Assembly (NCBI GenBank): GCA_943372995.1
Contig: CALSAQ010000006.1
Coordinates: 116,237-180,236 of the forward strand
Direction of reading: 5' to 3'
Origin: CAJBVG01 sp943372995
GTDB lineage: Bacteria > Bacteroidota > Bacteroidia > Sphingobacteriales > Sphingobacteriaceae
Length of the DNA stretch: 64,000 nt
The notes below the pieces were generated by a model. The model made no database searches. It was given only the letters and a program-made list of their open reading frames with translations, and was not told the DNA's origin. The translations under genes and the position numbers were made by a program. Numbering within the stretch: the stretch's first letter is position 1; each line of letters starts with the position of its first letter. Of this stretch, positions 34,601 through 41,861 are shown one piece after another.

Positions 34601-35381
34601 CAGATTTTGTTGGATATAAAATTGGACTTTGAATAATTGCATATATTTTTCCGTTTGGAGCAATACACAATCCCTCGAACCCTCTGTTGTTTTTACGATA
34701 TTTAAAAACTGTATCTATTGCAACATCAATACTTTCAGAACCTACTTGGTTTTTATATGGTGTAAACCTTGCTACTACCACACCATTTGAATTTAATTTC
34801 CAAATAGTCGGACCACCTTCTTCACATAACCAAAAATACCCTTTTCTATCTACTGCAATACCCTCAGCATCTATTCCCCACACATCCTTATTTGCAGTTT
34901 TTGTTAAGAAGTTAGCGCAATCTTGTACAGTGTCAGTAGAAACTAATTCTGCTACCGTACTACCAAAATTGGTTGGGTTCAACAAACCCGAAGCCCCATT
35001 ACCGTTTGGTCGCTTCATTGTAATTGTTTTTAAAATTACAATCGAATCACCATCTATACGTATTCTGTGAATTTTTGGAACATAAGATGGGAAACCATAA
35101 ATTTTATCATACGTTGGTCGGCACGATGCTGTGTTCGCATTAGCAGCATCAACATTTACCCCGCGGTCTGATGTTGTCCAGAATTCTTTGCCATTCGTTC
35201 CTTCAATAGCAAATAAACCTGAGAATCCTGCTTCTCTGAAATTAATACCTTGGAAGGTACCAATAGGAGCAGAATTGAAATTCTTGTAATCTTTCAGAAG
35301 ATTAATTTGAGCTTTCAACCCAGTTGTTACTAAGGCTGTTAACGCAATCAAGAATGTAATTTTTTTAGTAAAACTTTTCAT
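31668..35381 (-). CDS. T9SS protein: phytase-like esterase domain plus PhoX-like domain
   Basis: 1237 residues from ATG 35381, which gives a signal peptide (MKSFTKKITFLIALTALVTT); an upstream start at 35408 only adds nine residues. The first domain, about 25-470, is the 'esterase-like activity of phytase' propeller (FREAGFSGLFAIEGTNGK, WGIDAEGIAVDRKGYFWLCEE, NRGFEGLCIAPNGKIYA). A second propeller, about 480-960, resembles PhoX/DUF839 alkaline phosphatases (LYVLKLKSG, EDPNGYAPSG, DDPDN-type calcium loops). Two Ig-like modules follow with PLPATPVISVNGSVL, then a T9SS type A sorting domain (FKVYPNPNDGKFTV). Probably a surface phosphohydrolase or related enzyme (inference). Confidence 0.87.
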   Translation of the reverse strand: MKSFTKKITFLIALTALVTTGLKAQINLLKDYKNFNSAPIGTFQGINFREAGFSGLFAIEGTNGKEFWTTSDRGVNVDAANANTASCRPTYDKIYGFPSYVPKIHRIRIDGDSIVILKTITMKRPNGNGASGLLNPTNFGSTVAELVSTDTVQDCANFLTKTANKDVWGIDAEGIAVDRKGYFWLCEEGGPTIWKLNSNGVVVARFTPYKNQVGSESIDVAIDTVFKYRKNNRGFEGLCIAPNGKIYAIIQSPILYPTKSVGESTRVHRIIEIDPDNNTSKMYAYLNQGVIGASGGNQIRLRDWKIGDMAAVNDSVFLVIEHALRGTTDRKYVFSINIKNATPVTSGLYNGVTLEALVDSAGLATNGIVPVKKTMFMDLLANGWDPALDKPEGLAIINDSTIAICNDNDYGQSSPTENGVATATTNLSHVYVYGLKGINKLKNYKVYQPVNNTVLANHSVSPSFLFTNKDVPNIEMYRLISSDDVLPQSPSFVFGGSADGMGLVKNSDGTYTLLTNHEDNFSVSRVTLDNTFKPVKGEYIMNSNAGIWRLCSGTMAKPNEHGFGPYFLTCGESGEESMTHAVSPYANPVVDTLITEATSYTLAKGLGRWSAENAVPLHKDAYPGKTVIIIGDDDSGPAGGQLAMYTSTTGDLQNGNLYVLKLKSGNYKETKMKTNGVAHEFEFIQVPNHKSLTGAQINTFSQNINAVRFGRVEDVDYRKGSADASREIYFTVTGQDLTGVNSDTSRTKYGRVYRLKLDKNNMLQGTIECVLDGDDKSATNGARTFNDPDNICVTNDYVYIQEDPNGYAPSGNPSRHDARIYMYDIETKEFFTVAELNHKRGGIANPDSAKYNQNGSATGYASSSIGSWEYGALIDISDDINVPNAFLLAVQPHTWRGAKYKGVDGGTIRKNEFQASALVVLKNLPRAKVKTPMVKETKACAGDSVVLTVTGGYPNAEYRWYQSSTGGQPIFVGKEYKVLASVSKTYYVSAVALGTEGTRNSLNLVVINKPIINLGADQVACEKVVLDASNANGNVIWNDNSTAKTLEVTKSGTYWAKAINDNGCETIDSIQVTINPLPATPVISVNGSVLTSSNATGNQWYKDTVVIPGATNQTFTALVSGAYTVKTTDAVTGCVSKRSSSVGMLLLGLDETLGSNEFKVYPNPNDGKFTVKFNAEKRANVKIRVSNLLGQVVYENMLFDFEGMHSEVVDLSKYSNGQYVINVFSDYVNMQKVVTKL

Positions 35382-35530
35382 GAAAATTCTTTTTTGGTTG
35401 ATGCCCAAAAGTATTCACGAGGTGTTTCCTTGCACTAAATATTACATTATGAATTTGTAGATTATGTATTAAGAAATTGTGGGTTTAAACGATTTTAAAA
35501 TATTAAATTGATGTAAAATTGTTTTCAGTT

Positions 35531-36472
35531 TTACAATTTGTTTATAAAGCTCATTGCCTTCTCTGGATTTTTAAGAATTTCTACTCGCGAATAATTCCAT
35601 GGTTTCCAAAAAGCCTCTAGTACCTGTGCATAGGTTTTCTCCTGCCAAGGTTCAAAAGTTTTGCGAGCCCCTATATTCGATTCTATGTTCGTGATGTATA
35701 TTGTGTTCTGATGTTCTGTAAATTGGAAATCTGGAATAATCGACAATAGATAATTTGAATAATACACTCTTGCTGCTAATTCTTGAAATTGTATTAAACT
35801 TAATTGTTCTGGCAAAGAACTTAATATTTCTTGATGATAGTTTTTATTTAACTCGGTATCTAACAAACATATAATCATTCCCAATTTTTTATACCTAAAT
35901 GAAAACGTCAAGGTGTTGATCTCATTCCTATGTTCGAAATGTGCTATTTCATTTTCTTCCTTAATCGTATAAACAAACAATGAGAAGGGAAGTGGTTTAT
36001 CCCACTCTACTTTTTTTATCATAGATTGAAGCAATCTGTGCATCACCTTAAATTTATTTACCAATACAGGCGATACTCTAAATCCTTCCTCTTTATACTC
36101 TTCACTTTTTAATCCATTTTTTATTTCAGCACTTACAAGACCATACACCATACTTCCAGCCCATTGAAACCATTCTATCTCAGTAAGTAAATGTTGGTCT
36201 CCTTCTTCAAAGGCTTTCTTTGTCTTTAAATTAAGTTGAGCTAAATATTCAGCTACAGCATTTGAAACGGGAAGTGTTAAGTCTTGATAAGTACAAAAGC
36301 TCTCATCCAATAGCTTGAATGCTTTATCGTAAAGCTCCTCTTGTACCATTAACCATTCCGGGAATACCGATACCTGATCAATTCCTTTAGAAATAGCTTC
36401 GCCCGTTAAAAAGCATTTCCCTCCAACTAAATCGAAACTTTTAAAAGGGTCGTATAAATTCGCTTCATTCAT
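35531..36472 (-). CDS. Conserved hypothetical protein (cytoplasmic)
   Basis: 313 residues with no signal peptide or membrane helix. The start contains SFDLVGGKCFLTGEAISKG, a Cys-containing loop resembling the first half of a small zinc or HNH-like knuckle, but the second pair of ligands is not evident. The remainder is a helical and mixed domain with EWFQWAGSMVYGLVSAEI and FEHRNEINTLTFSFRYKKLGMIICL (split). I do not recognise the family. It is divergent from the dipeptide epimerase gene with 51 bases between starts. Confidence 0.7.
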   Translation of the reverse strand: MNEANLYDPFKSFDLVGGKCFLTGEAISKGIDQVSVFPEWLMVQEELYDKAFKLLDESFCTYQDLTLPVSNAVAEYLAQLNLKTKKAFEEGDQHLLTEIEWFQWAGSMVYGLVSAEIKNGLKSEEYKEEGFRVSPVLVNKFKVMHRLLQSMIKKVEWDKPLPFSLFVYTIKEENEIAHFEHRNEINTLTFSFRYKKLGMIICLLDTELNKNYHQEILSSLPEQLSLIQFQELAARVYYSNYLLSIIPDFQFTEHQNTIYITNIESNIGARKTFEPWQEKTYAQVLEAFWKPWNYSRVEILKNPEKAMSFINKL

Positions 36473-36523
36473 TCTACAAAAATATTAATCATTTTTATCA
36501 AAGCGTTTTGTTTATATCTTTAT

Positions 36524-37525
36524 TTGATGAAAATTAAATTTGAAGAGTATCAACTGGCTCTAAACTACCCTTTTAAAATTTCAGATTACAGCCGTACGAG
36601 CACTCCTCTCCTTTTTGTTAGCATATATGATGAGCACATAAAGGGTATTGGCGAGGCTTCTATGCCGCCTTATTTAGGTGAATCCATCGAAACCGCTTCT
36701 AGCTTTTTATCAAAAATTGATTTATCGGGTTTAAACCATTTGGAAGAAATTATTTCTTACGTAGATCAATTGGCCCCTCATAACAACGCAGCAAAAGCAG
36801 CTGTCGACATTGCTTTACACGATTACTTCTGCAAGAAAAACAATATCCCTCTATACAAATACCTTGGCTCAAATCCGAGTACTATGCCCTACACATCCTT
36901 TACATTAGGTATAGATACAGAAGAAGTGTTAAAGGAAAAAATAAAAGACACTGAAGCCTTCCATCGAATAAAAATAAAATTAGGCTCCGAAAATGATCAA
37001 GTCATTATTAATACAGTAAGAAATCTTAGCGATAAAGAAATTTTAGTGGATGCCAATCGTGGATGGAAAACAAAAGAAGAAGCTGCAAGAATGATTGATT
37101 GGCTAGCAACAAAAAACTGTATTCTGGTTGAACAACCCATGCCTGTTGATGCTTACGAAGATATGCTTTGGCTAAAATCAAGATCTGCATTACCTCTTTT
37201 TGCCGACGAATCTTGTAAACGTTTAAGCGACATAGAAAATATAAAGGACGGTTTTCATGGAATTAACATCAAACTCATGAAATCTACTGGAATACACGAA
37301 GCTCAAAAGATGATAGCAAACGCAAAAGAACAATCCTTGAAAATTATGATTGGTTGTATGAGTGAATCATCATGCGGTATCCTCGCTGCTGCTGCACTTG
37401 CACCTCAGTGTGATTATGCCGATTTAGATAGTCCATGGATGGTAAGTAATAATCCTTTTCAAACTCCTACCTTAATTGATGGAAAGATTGTGTTGAATAA
37501 GAAGCCGGGAATAGGGGTTTTCTAA
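36524..37525 (+). CDS. Dipeptide epimerase (L-Ala-D/L-Glu epimerase type)
   Basis: 333 residues of the enolase superfamily, muconate-lactonising subgroup. Converts murein-derived L-Ala-D-Glu to L-Ala-L-Glu so that it can be hydrolysed and reused. The catalytic set is complete: KIKLG (KxK base), DANRGW (metal Asp), EQP (metal Glu), DES (metal Asp) and NIKLMKSTG (second Lys base), and the end DLDSPWM is typical of dipeptide epimerases. The second Met (36527) is an equally possible start. Together with the LD-carboxypeptidase and AnmK genes 11-13 kb to the left it points to an active murein-recycling pathway. It is followed by a 16-bp tandem repeat. Confidence 0.93.
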   Translation: MMKIKFEEYQLALNYPFKISDYSRTSTPLLFVSIYDEHIKGIGEASMPPYLGESIETASSFLSKIDLSGLNHLEEIISYVDQLAPHNNAAKAAVDIALHDYFCKKNNIPLYKYLGSNPSTMPYTSFTLGIDTEEVLKEKIKDTEAFHRIKIKLGSENDQVIINTVRNLSDKEILVDANRGWKTKEEAARMIDWLATKNCILVEQPMPVDAYEDMLWLKSRSALPLFADESCKRLSDIENIKDGFHGINIKLMKSTGIHEAQKMIANAKEQSLKIMIGCMSESSCGILAAAALAPQCDYADLDSPWMVSNNPFQTPTLIDGKIVLNKKPGIGVF

Positions 37526-37560
37526 TGTGTTAATATGATAATGTGTTAGTGTGATAATGT
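37524..37560 (+). repeat. 16-bp tandem repeat after the epimerase gene
   Basis: Two 16-base units (37524-37539 and 37540-37555; two differences) and a partial third begin inside the epimerase stop codon. Each unit is made of two related octamers (aatgtgtt, a/g-tatgat-like). Confidence 0.7.
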
Positions 37561-37728
37561 CTATCAATCTAGGAAGATTAACGTAGTTTTTCTTTTTTTT
37601 TATCCTTTAAATTTCTGAATAAAAAAGATTGGGTCTATAACACTTAATGATTGCTATTGGGTTTTCAGTAAAAATTGTACCAAGAGAATAAAGTATCAAT
37701 CTTTTAAAGATAAAAAAAGCAAGAAACA

Positions 37729-38415
37729 TCAACATATTAACTTAAACCCTTTTCCGTGGACGTTAATAATTTCAATGCTTTCGTCGGCTTTTAAGTATTT
37801 GCGAATTTTGCTGAGGTAAACATCCATACTTCTTCCGTTGAAGTAACTATCGTCGTTCCAAATTTTTAATAGGGCTTCTTCTCTAGTAAGTAACTGGTTT
37901 TTTCTTAAGCATAATAAGCGTAGTAACTCTGCTTCTTTGCCTGAAATCTTTGTGCTGGTATCATTGTGGACTAAGGTCTGACTGATAAAATCAAACTTAA
38001 ATTCTCCTAATGTAAATATTCTTTCTTCTGCTACCTGTTCCGATTGATGTACTCTTTTCAATATGGCTTGAATTCTTAACAATAATTCCTCTATTCTGAA
38101 TGGTTTAGTGATGTAATCGTCGGCTCCAATTTGAAAACCTTCAATTTTATCTTCCATCATACCTTTCGCAGTAGCGTAAATAATCGGAATGTGTTCATTC
38201 ACCGCTCTCACTTCTCTTCCTAAAGAAAATCCGTCTTTCTTTGGCATCATTACATCAAAAATACACAAGTCGAATTGGTCTTGAAAAAAGGATTTTAAGC
38301 CCTCATCACCATCTTTACACAAAGTCACTCTATAACCTGCTTTTATTTGCAAGTACTCTTGTAAGACCAAGCCTAAATTCGGGTCATCTTCAACTAAAAG
38401 GATTGATACGCTCAT
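37729..38415 (-). CDS. OmpR-family response regulator
   Basis: 228 residues: a receiver domain (1-120) with phospho-acceptor Asp54 in CIFDVMMPKKDGF, acidic pair ED10-11, Lys in ITKPF, and a C-terminal winged helix (about 130-227: ISGKEAELLRLLCLRKNQLLTREEALLKIW, read in parts, and FNGRSMDVYLSKIRKYLK). It is the cognate partner of the kinase gene directly upstream; 4 bases separate the kinase stop and this start. In Bacteroidota these kinase-regulator pairs commonly handle envelope signals. Confidence 0.95.
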   Translation of the reverse strand: MSVSILLVEDDPNLGLVLQEYLQIKAGYRVTLCKDGDEGLKSFFQDQFDLCIFDVMMPKKDGFSLGREVRAVNEHIPIIYATAKGMMEDKIEGFQIGADDYITKPFRIEELLLRIQAILKRVHQSEQVAEERIFTLGEFKFDFISQTLVHNDTSTKISGKEAELLRLLCLRKNQLLTREEALLKIWNDDSYFNGRSMDVYLSKIRKYLKADESIEIINVHGKGFKLIC

Positions 38416-38419
38416 ACTA

Positions 38420-40330
38420 CTATTTAGGGAAAGTTAATGAAAATTCTGAACCTAACCCAATTTCAGATTTAACACCTATTTTTCCATTCATCACTTTTAA
38501 TATAGAATGTACATAATGCAAGCCTATTCCAAATCCTTTTACATCATGCAAATTACCCGTTGGTACCCTATAAAATGGTTCGAATATTTTCTTAATCTGC
38601 TCTCTCTTCATTCCTATCCCCTGATCTCTCACTTTTATTATTATTTCGTTTTTCGTATCTAATGTATCAATAAATATGGTTGAGCCTGGAGTACTGTATT
38701 TACTCGCATTGTCAATTAAATTTTGTAAAATATTTTTCAGATGGAATTCATCAGCATAAATTAAGTCGTTGCTCGCTTTTAAATTCTTTACAATTTTTTG
38801 TTCCTTATTAGCTAAGCTTAATTCAAAATGCTTCAAGGCATCATCAATTAATGAATGAGCAGATACACTATTCATTGCCAATTTTATTTCACCTTTATCC
38901 ATTCGTGCCATATTCAACACTCGTTCCACATGCTCTCCAAGTCTAAGATTTTCATCGTAAATAATACCTGCCAATCTTTTTACTCGCTCATCGTCGTTTA
39001 TTACACTAGGATCTTTTAAAGCTTCTGATGCCAACGATATGGTTGATACTGGAGTTTTAAACTCATGTGTCATGTTATTAATAAAGTCGTTTTTAAGATC
39101 AGCTAATTTTTTCTGTTTTAAAATGGCATAAATTGTATAAGCGAAACAACCTACCAATATTGCTAATAATAATACCGAAGAAGCCAATGTTGGACCCATT
39201 TCCGAACTTAACTTCTCTTCTCTATCTGGAAAACTAACATTTATTGAAGCCGACAACTCGGATTCATTTTGATCAAAAAGTGTTGTACTATATACATTAG
39301 AGAAATCGCTGATGGCATTTGTAGAAGTATTGAAAAATATACTGTCTTTATTTCCATTTATCACTAATTCATAAGGCAAAACGATTCCGTGCTTTTCTAA
39401 TTGTAATTTCAACAAAGAATCTATTTGCTTTGGTTTTATTCTATTTTGTAATGGAATACTTAATGCTGCTAATTCTGCGGCAAGGTCTTGAATGATTTCA
39501 ATTTTCTCTTTTTTATTATTATCGAAATATTTTTTTACGATTTCTTTTTTGGGTTTCTCCGGATTAGAAAATACTATTATTGGTGAAGCATCACCCATAA
39601 TTACTGGAGGCATTGGTGGTGCGGGAGGCATTTCATCAGCTGCAAAACTACGCACAGTAACTCTAGTTTTAGGCGCTCTACTTGGTGTTGATTTTGAACG
39701 TCTATAGCTACCGGATCTAGCTGCAATACTGTCTGCATGAATAATATAACCCGAATGTTCAAAATTAGAAGTAAATATACTATCACTCCATTCTGGAAAA
39801 TCTGGAATGGTAAAACTGAAATTGTTTTCACTGAAATTAAACTCAAAACTATTTCTTAGTTCTTTTAAACTGTCTGTTAGTCGTTTTAAGTCTTTGCTTT
39901 TTAGTCTCACATTCCTTAATTCCTTTTCACGATCCATGCTTGCAATTTTTCTTTCTAGTTCGTGAATGGATTTTTGAGTTTCAGCCATTCTAGCTTCTCT
40001 TTCTCTATTGGTTGTTTGTTCTCTGGTCTCGCTTTTATAGCTTGCTGTTACTTTTGTAGTATAATGCTGTTCCTTTTGTGGTTTTGAAGCTTCCTTAGTA
40101 GTTTTTACATATATCTTATTTAATCTATCCGATTTATCTTGAATATAATCGATTGCTTCAGCTTTTTCAATGCTTTTTACTACGTCAACTAATGCTGCGT
40201 TCACACTTTGATCAAACAATTGTTGCTTCTGTACATACGAATCTCTAATCATCGCTAATTGCAAAGACACTATACCAATAAGTGCAATACTCATCAGCAA
40301 TACAATAATTCTAAATTTTCTCTTCGTCAT
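38420..40330 (-). CDS. Sensor histidine kinase with large extracytoplasmic coiled-coil domain
   Basis: 636 residues from ATG 40330 (MTKRKFRIIVLLMSIALIGI). A frame start at 40351 would overlap the -7 promoter element and is rejected. Helix 1 spans about 8-26. The extracytoplasmic part (about 27-380) has a coiled coil (MAETQKSIHELERKIASMDR), an acidic FxF/IPDFPEW patch and a Pro-rich stretch (PPAPPMPPVIMG). Helix 2 is SSVLLLAILVGCFAYTIYA. The kinase core carries NNMTHEFKTPVSTI, NLIDNASKYS, DQGIGM and GFGIGLHYV. It is cotranscribed with the OmpR-type regulator and divergent from two secreted-protein genes, the first of which has the same coiled-coil plus Pro-rich make-up. Confidence 0.93.
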   Translation of the reverse strand: MTKRKFRIIVLLMSIALIGIVSLQLAMIRDSYVQKQQLFDQSVNAALVDVVKSIEKAEAIDYIQDKSDRLNKIYVKTTKEASKPQKEQHYTTKVTASYKSETREQTTNREREARMAETQKSIHELERKIASMDREKELRNVRLKSKDLKRLTDSLKELRNSFEFNFSENNFSFTIPDFPEWSDSIFTSNFEHSGYIIHADSIAARSGSYRRSKSTPSRAPKTRVTVRSFAADEMPPAPPMPPVIMGDASPIIVFSNPEKPKKEIVKKYFDNNKKEKIEIIQDLAAELAALSIPLQNRIKPKQIDSLLKLQLEKHGIVLPYELVINGNKDSIFFNTSTNAISDFSNVYSTTLFDQNESELSASINVSFPDREEKLSSEMGPTLASSVLLLAILVGCFAYTIYAILKQKKLADLKNDFINNMTHEFKTPVSTISLASEALKDPSVINDDERVKRLAGIIYDENLRLGEHVERVLNMARMDKGEIKLAMNSVSAHSLIDDALKHFELSLANKEQKIVKNLKASNDLIYADEFHLKNILQNLIDNASKYSTPGSTIFIDTLDTKNEIIIKVRDQGIGMKREQIKKIFEPFYRVPTGNLHDVKGFGIGLHYVHSILKVMNGKIGVKSEIGLGSEFSLTFPK

Positions 40331-40337
40331 AACACTA

Positions 40338-40367
40338 CAAAAGTAAGGCAATATGAACTCATTTCAA
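40338..40367 (-). promoter_or_regulatory. Promoter of the kinase-regulator operon
   Basis: On the minus strand, TTG (40367-40365), 19 bases, TACTTTTG (40345-40338): a perfect Bacteroidota -33/-7 pair. Transcription should start about 4 bases before the ATG at 40330. Confidence 0.8.
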
Positions 40368-40466
40368 GCATTTTAACAGTTTTTAACATTCATTAACCTC
40401 GCTTTAACAGATGAGCATTGTAAGTCGGAGTACTTTTGTTTTAGAAAATTAATCAAATCAGAAAAT

Positions 40467-41351
40467 ATGAAAAAGACATTATTAATAGGAGCTGCATTAT
40501 TACTAGGAGTAATTGTGCTAGTATCAAACTCTAACGGACAAGACAAAGAAAAGAGTAAAAAGAAAAAATCTAAGGGCACAACCATTACTATAAATGATGG
40601 TGATACCATAATTAATGGCAAGAGATATTCTGAACTGAGTAAAGAAGAAAAAGAAGAGTTCAAAAAGATGCAGGAAAAGCTTGAAAAGGAAATGAAATTT
40701 AAAACTATAGAGCTTGATAAAAAAATGAAAGCTCTAGATAAAGAGATGAAAGCATTAGATCATGAAATGATAATTATTGGCGATTCTTTCGATGAAGAAA
40801 TTAGTGTAGGTGAAGATGGAGAAAGAGTTGTTATAAGATCAACAAAAACTCCTCGTGCTCCTAGAGTGCCACATGTGCCTAGAGCTCCTCATGCAGAAGG
40901 TTTTGCTGAAATCCCTCCAATTCCAGATCTGCCTGATTTTAATTTTGAGTTCAACGGTCATCGTGGTTTTGTTTTCAATTCTGACGATGATGCTAATGCT
41001 CAAGTATTCATTTTTAATAATGATGGTAAAAAAACAGTGATAAAAATGCTTAATGCTAGTCCTGATGACCTTAAGAAGATTGGCGCTAAAGCTAATGATG
41101 ACATTAGCTTATATCCTAATCCAGCTAAAGATCAATTGACTTTGAATTTCAATTTCTCAGAATCTGCACCTGTAAGTATTACTATTTATGATATGGAAGG
41201 AAAAGTTATAAAAACAGAAAGCATAAAAGATTATAAAGCTGGTAATTATGAAAAAGTATATTCTCTGAGCGAATTTGAAAATGGAAGTTACTTAGTTGAA
41301 TTTGCTCAAAAAGACAAAAAAGTGGTTAGAAAAATTATCATAAAAAAATAA
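40467..41351 (+). CDS. Secreted coiled-coil/Pro-rich protein with T9SS-type C-terminus
   Basis: 294 residues. After the signal peptide (about 1-24, ending SNSNGQ) come a Lys-rich patch, a coiled coil (about 45-105: KEEKEEFKKMQEKLEKEMKF and KKMKALDKEMKALDHEM), a Pro/Arg/His-rich segment (TPRAPRVPHVPRAPHAEG) and IPPIPDLPDFNFEF. The C-terminus has the sorting-domain pattern ISLYPNPAKDQLTLNF ... NGSYLVEFAQKDKK. It is divergent from the kinase gene and resembles its extracytoplasmic domain, which suggests that the two proteins take part in one envelope-signalling unit (inference). A TACTTTTG -7 element lies at 40431-40438. Confidence 0.85.
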   Translation: MKKTLLIGAALLLGVIVLVSNSNGQDKEKSKKKKSKGTTITINDGDTIINGKRYSELSKEEKEEFKKMQEKLEKEMKFKTIELDKKMKALDKEMKALDHEMIIIGDSFDEEISVGEDGERVVIRSTKTPRAPRVPHVPRAPHAEGFAEIPPIPDLPDFNFEFNGHRGFVFNSDDDANAQVFIFNNDGKKTVIKMLNASPDDLKKIGAKANDDISLYPNPAKDQLTLNFNFSESAPVSITIYDMEGKVIKTESIKDYKAGNYEKVYSLSEFENGSYLVEFAQKDKKVVRKIIIKK

Positions 41352-41387
41352 AAAAACAAGAATTGTTCACCTTAAAAATATTATATA

Positions 41388-41792
41388 ATGAAAAATTTAT
41401 TTAAAAAATCAATAGCTGTATTTACACTCGCTGTAGTTGTAATCGCTGGTTCTAAAACATCTAAAGGTCAAATGACTGTAATGTCGAATGCAGCAGAGAC
41501 TATATCTACCAAAACCTCTGGCTCTTTCGGTAAAAATCTGGTACAATCTAAAATTTATCCCAATCCGAGTGCCGGTAAAATGAATATTGCTGTGGAAGAC
41601 TTGCCTGCTGGAGATATAGAATTAACCTTGATAGACAAGAATGGAAATGAAGTATATTCTAAAGTTGTAGAACACGAAAAAGAAGGTTCATTTTATACCA
41701 ATATAGAAGCTGATGAATTACCAAATGGTATATATCGAGTGAAATTAGTTCACAAAGATTTCATAATGGTTAAAATGTGGACTAAGCTTTAA
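41388..41792 (+). CDS. Small secreted protein with T9SS-type sorting domain
   Basis: 134 residues: a signal peptide (about 1-27, MKNLFKKSIAVFTLAVVVIA), a short linker, and then almost nothing but a type A T9SS sorting domain (SKIYPNPSAGKMNIAVEDLP ... NGIYRVKLVHKDFIMVK). There is no room for a separate catalytic domain, so the exported part is the C-terminal domain itself. It lies 36 bases after the previous gene in the same direction, likely cotranscribed, and ends at the terminator at 41804-41843. Confidence 0.82.
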   Translation: MKNLFKKSIAVFTLAVVVIAGSKTSKGQMTVMSNAAETISTKTSGSFGKNLVQSKIYPNPSAGKMNIAVEDLPAGDIELTLIDKNGNEVYSKVVEHEKEGSFYTNIEADELPNGIYRVKLVHKDFIMVKMWTKL

Positions 41793-41803
41793 TAGTAAAC
41801 ACA

Positions 41804-41843
41804 AAAAAGGGTGGAAAAGTTAACAATACTTTCCACCCTTTTT
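41804..41843. terminator. Bidirectional terminator
   Basis: A 14-bp stem (AAAAAGGGTGGAAA with TTTCCACCCTTTTT) and a 12-base loop lie between the converging small T9SS gene and the metalloprotease gene. Confidence 0.88.
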
Positions 41844-41861
41844 ATTTATAATTTTTTACTA

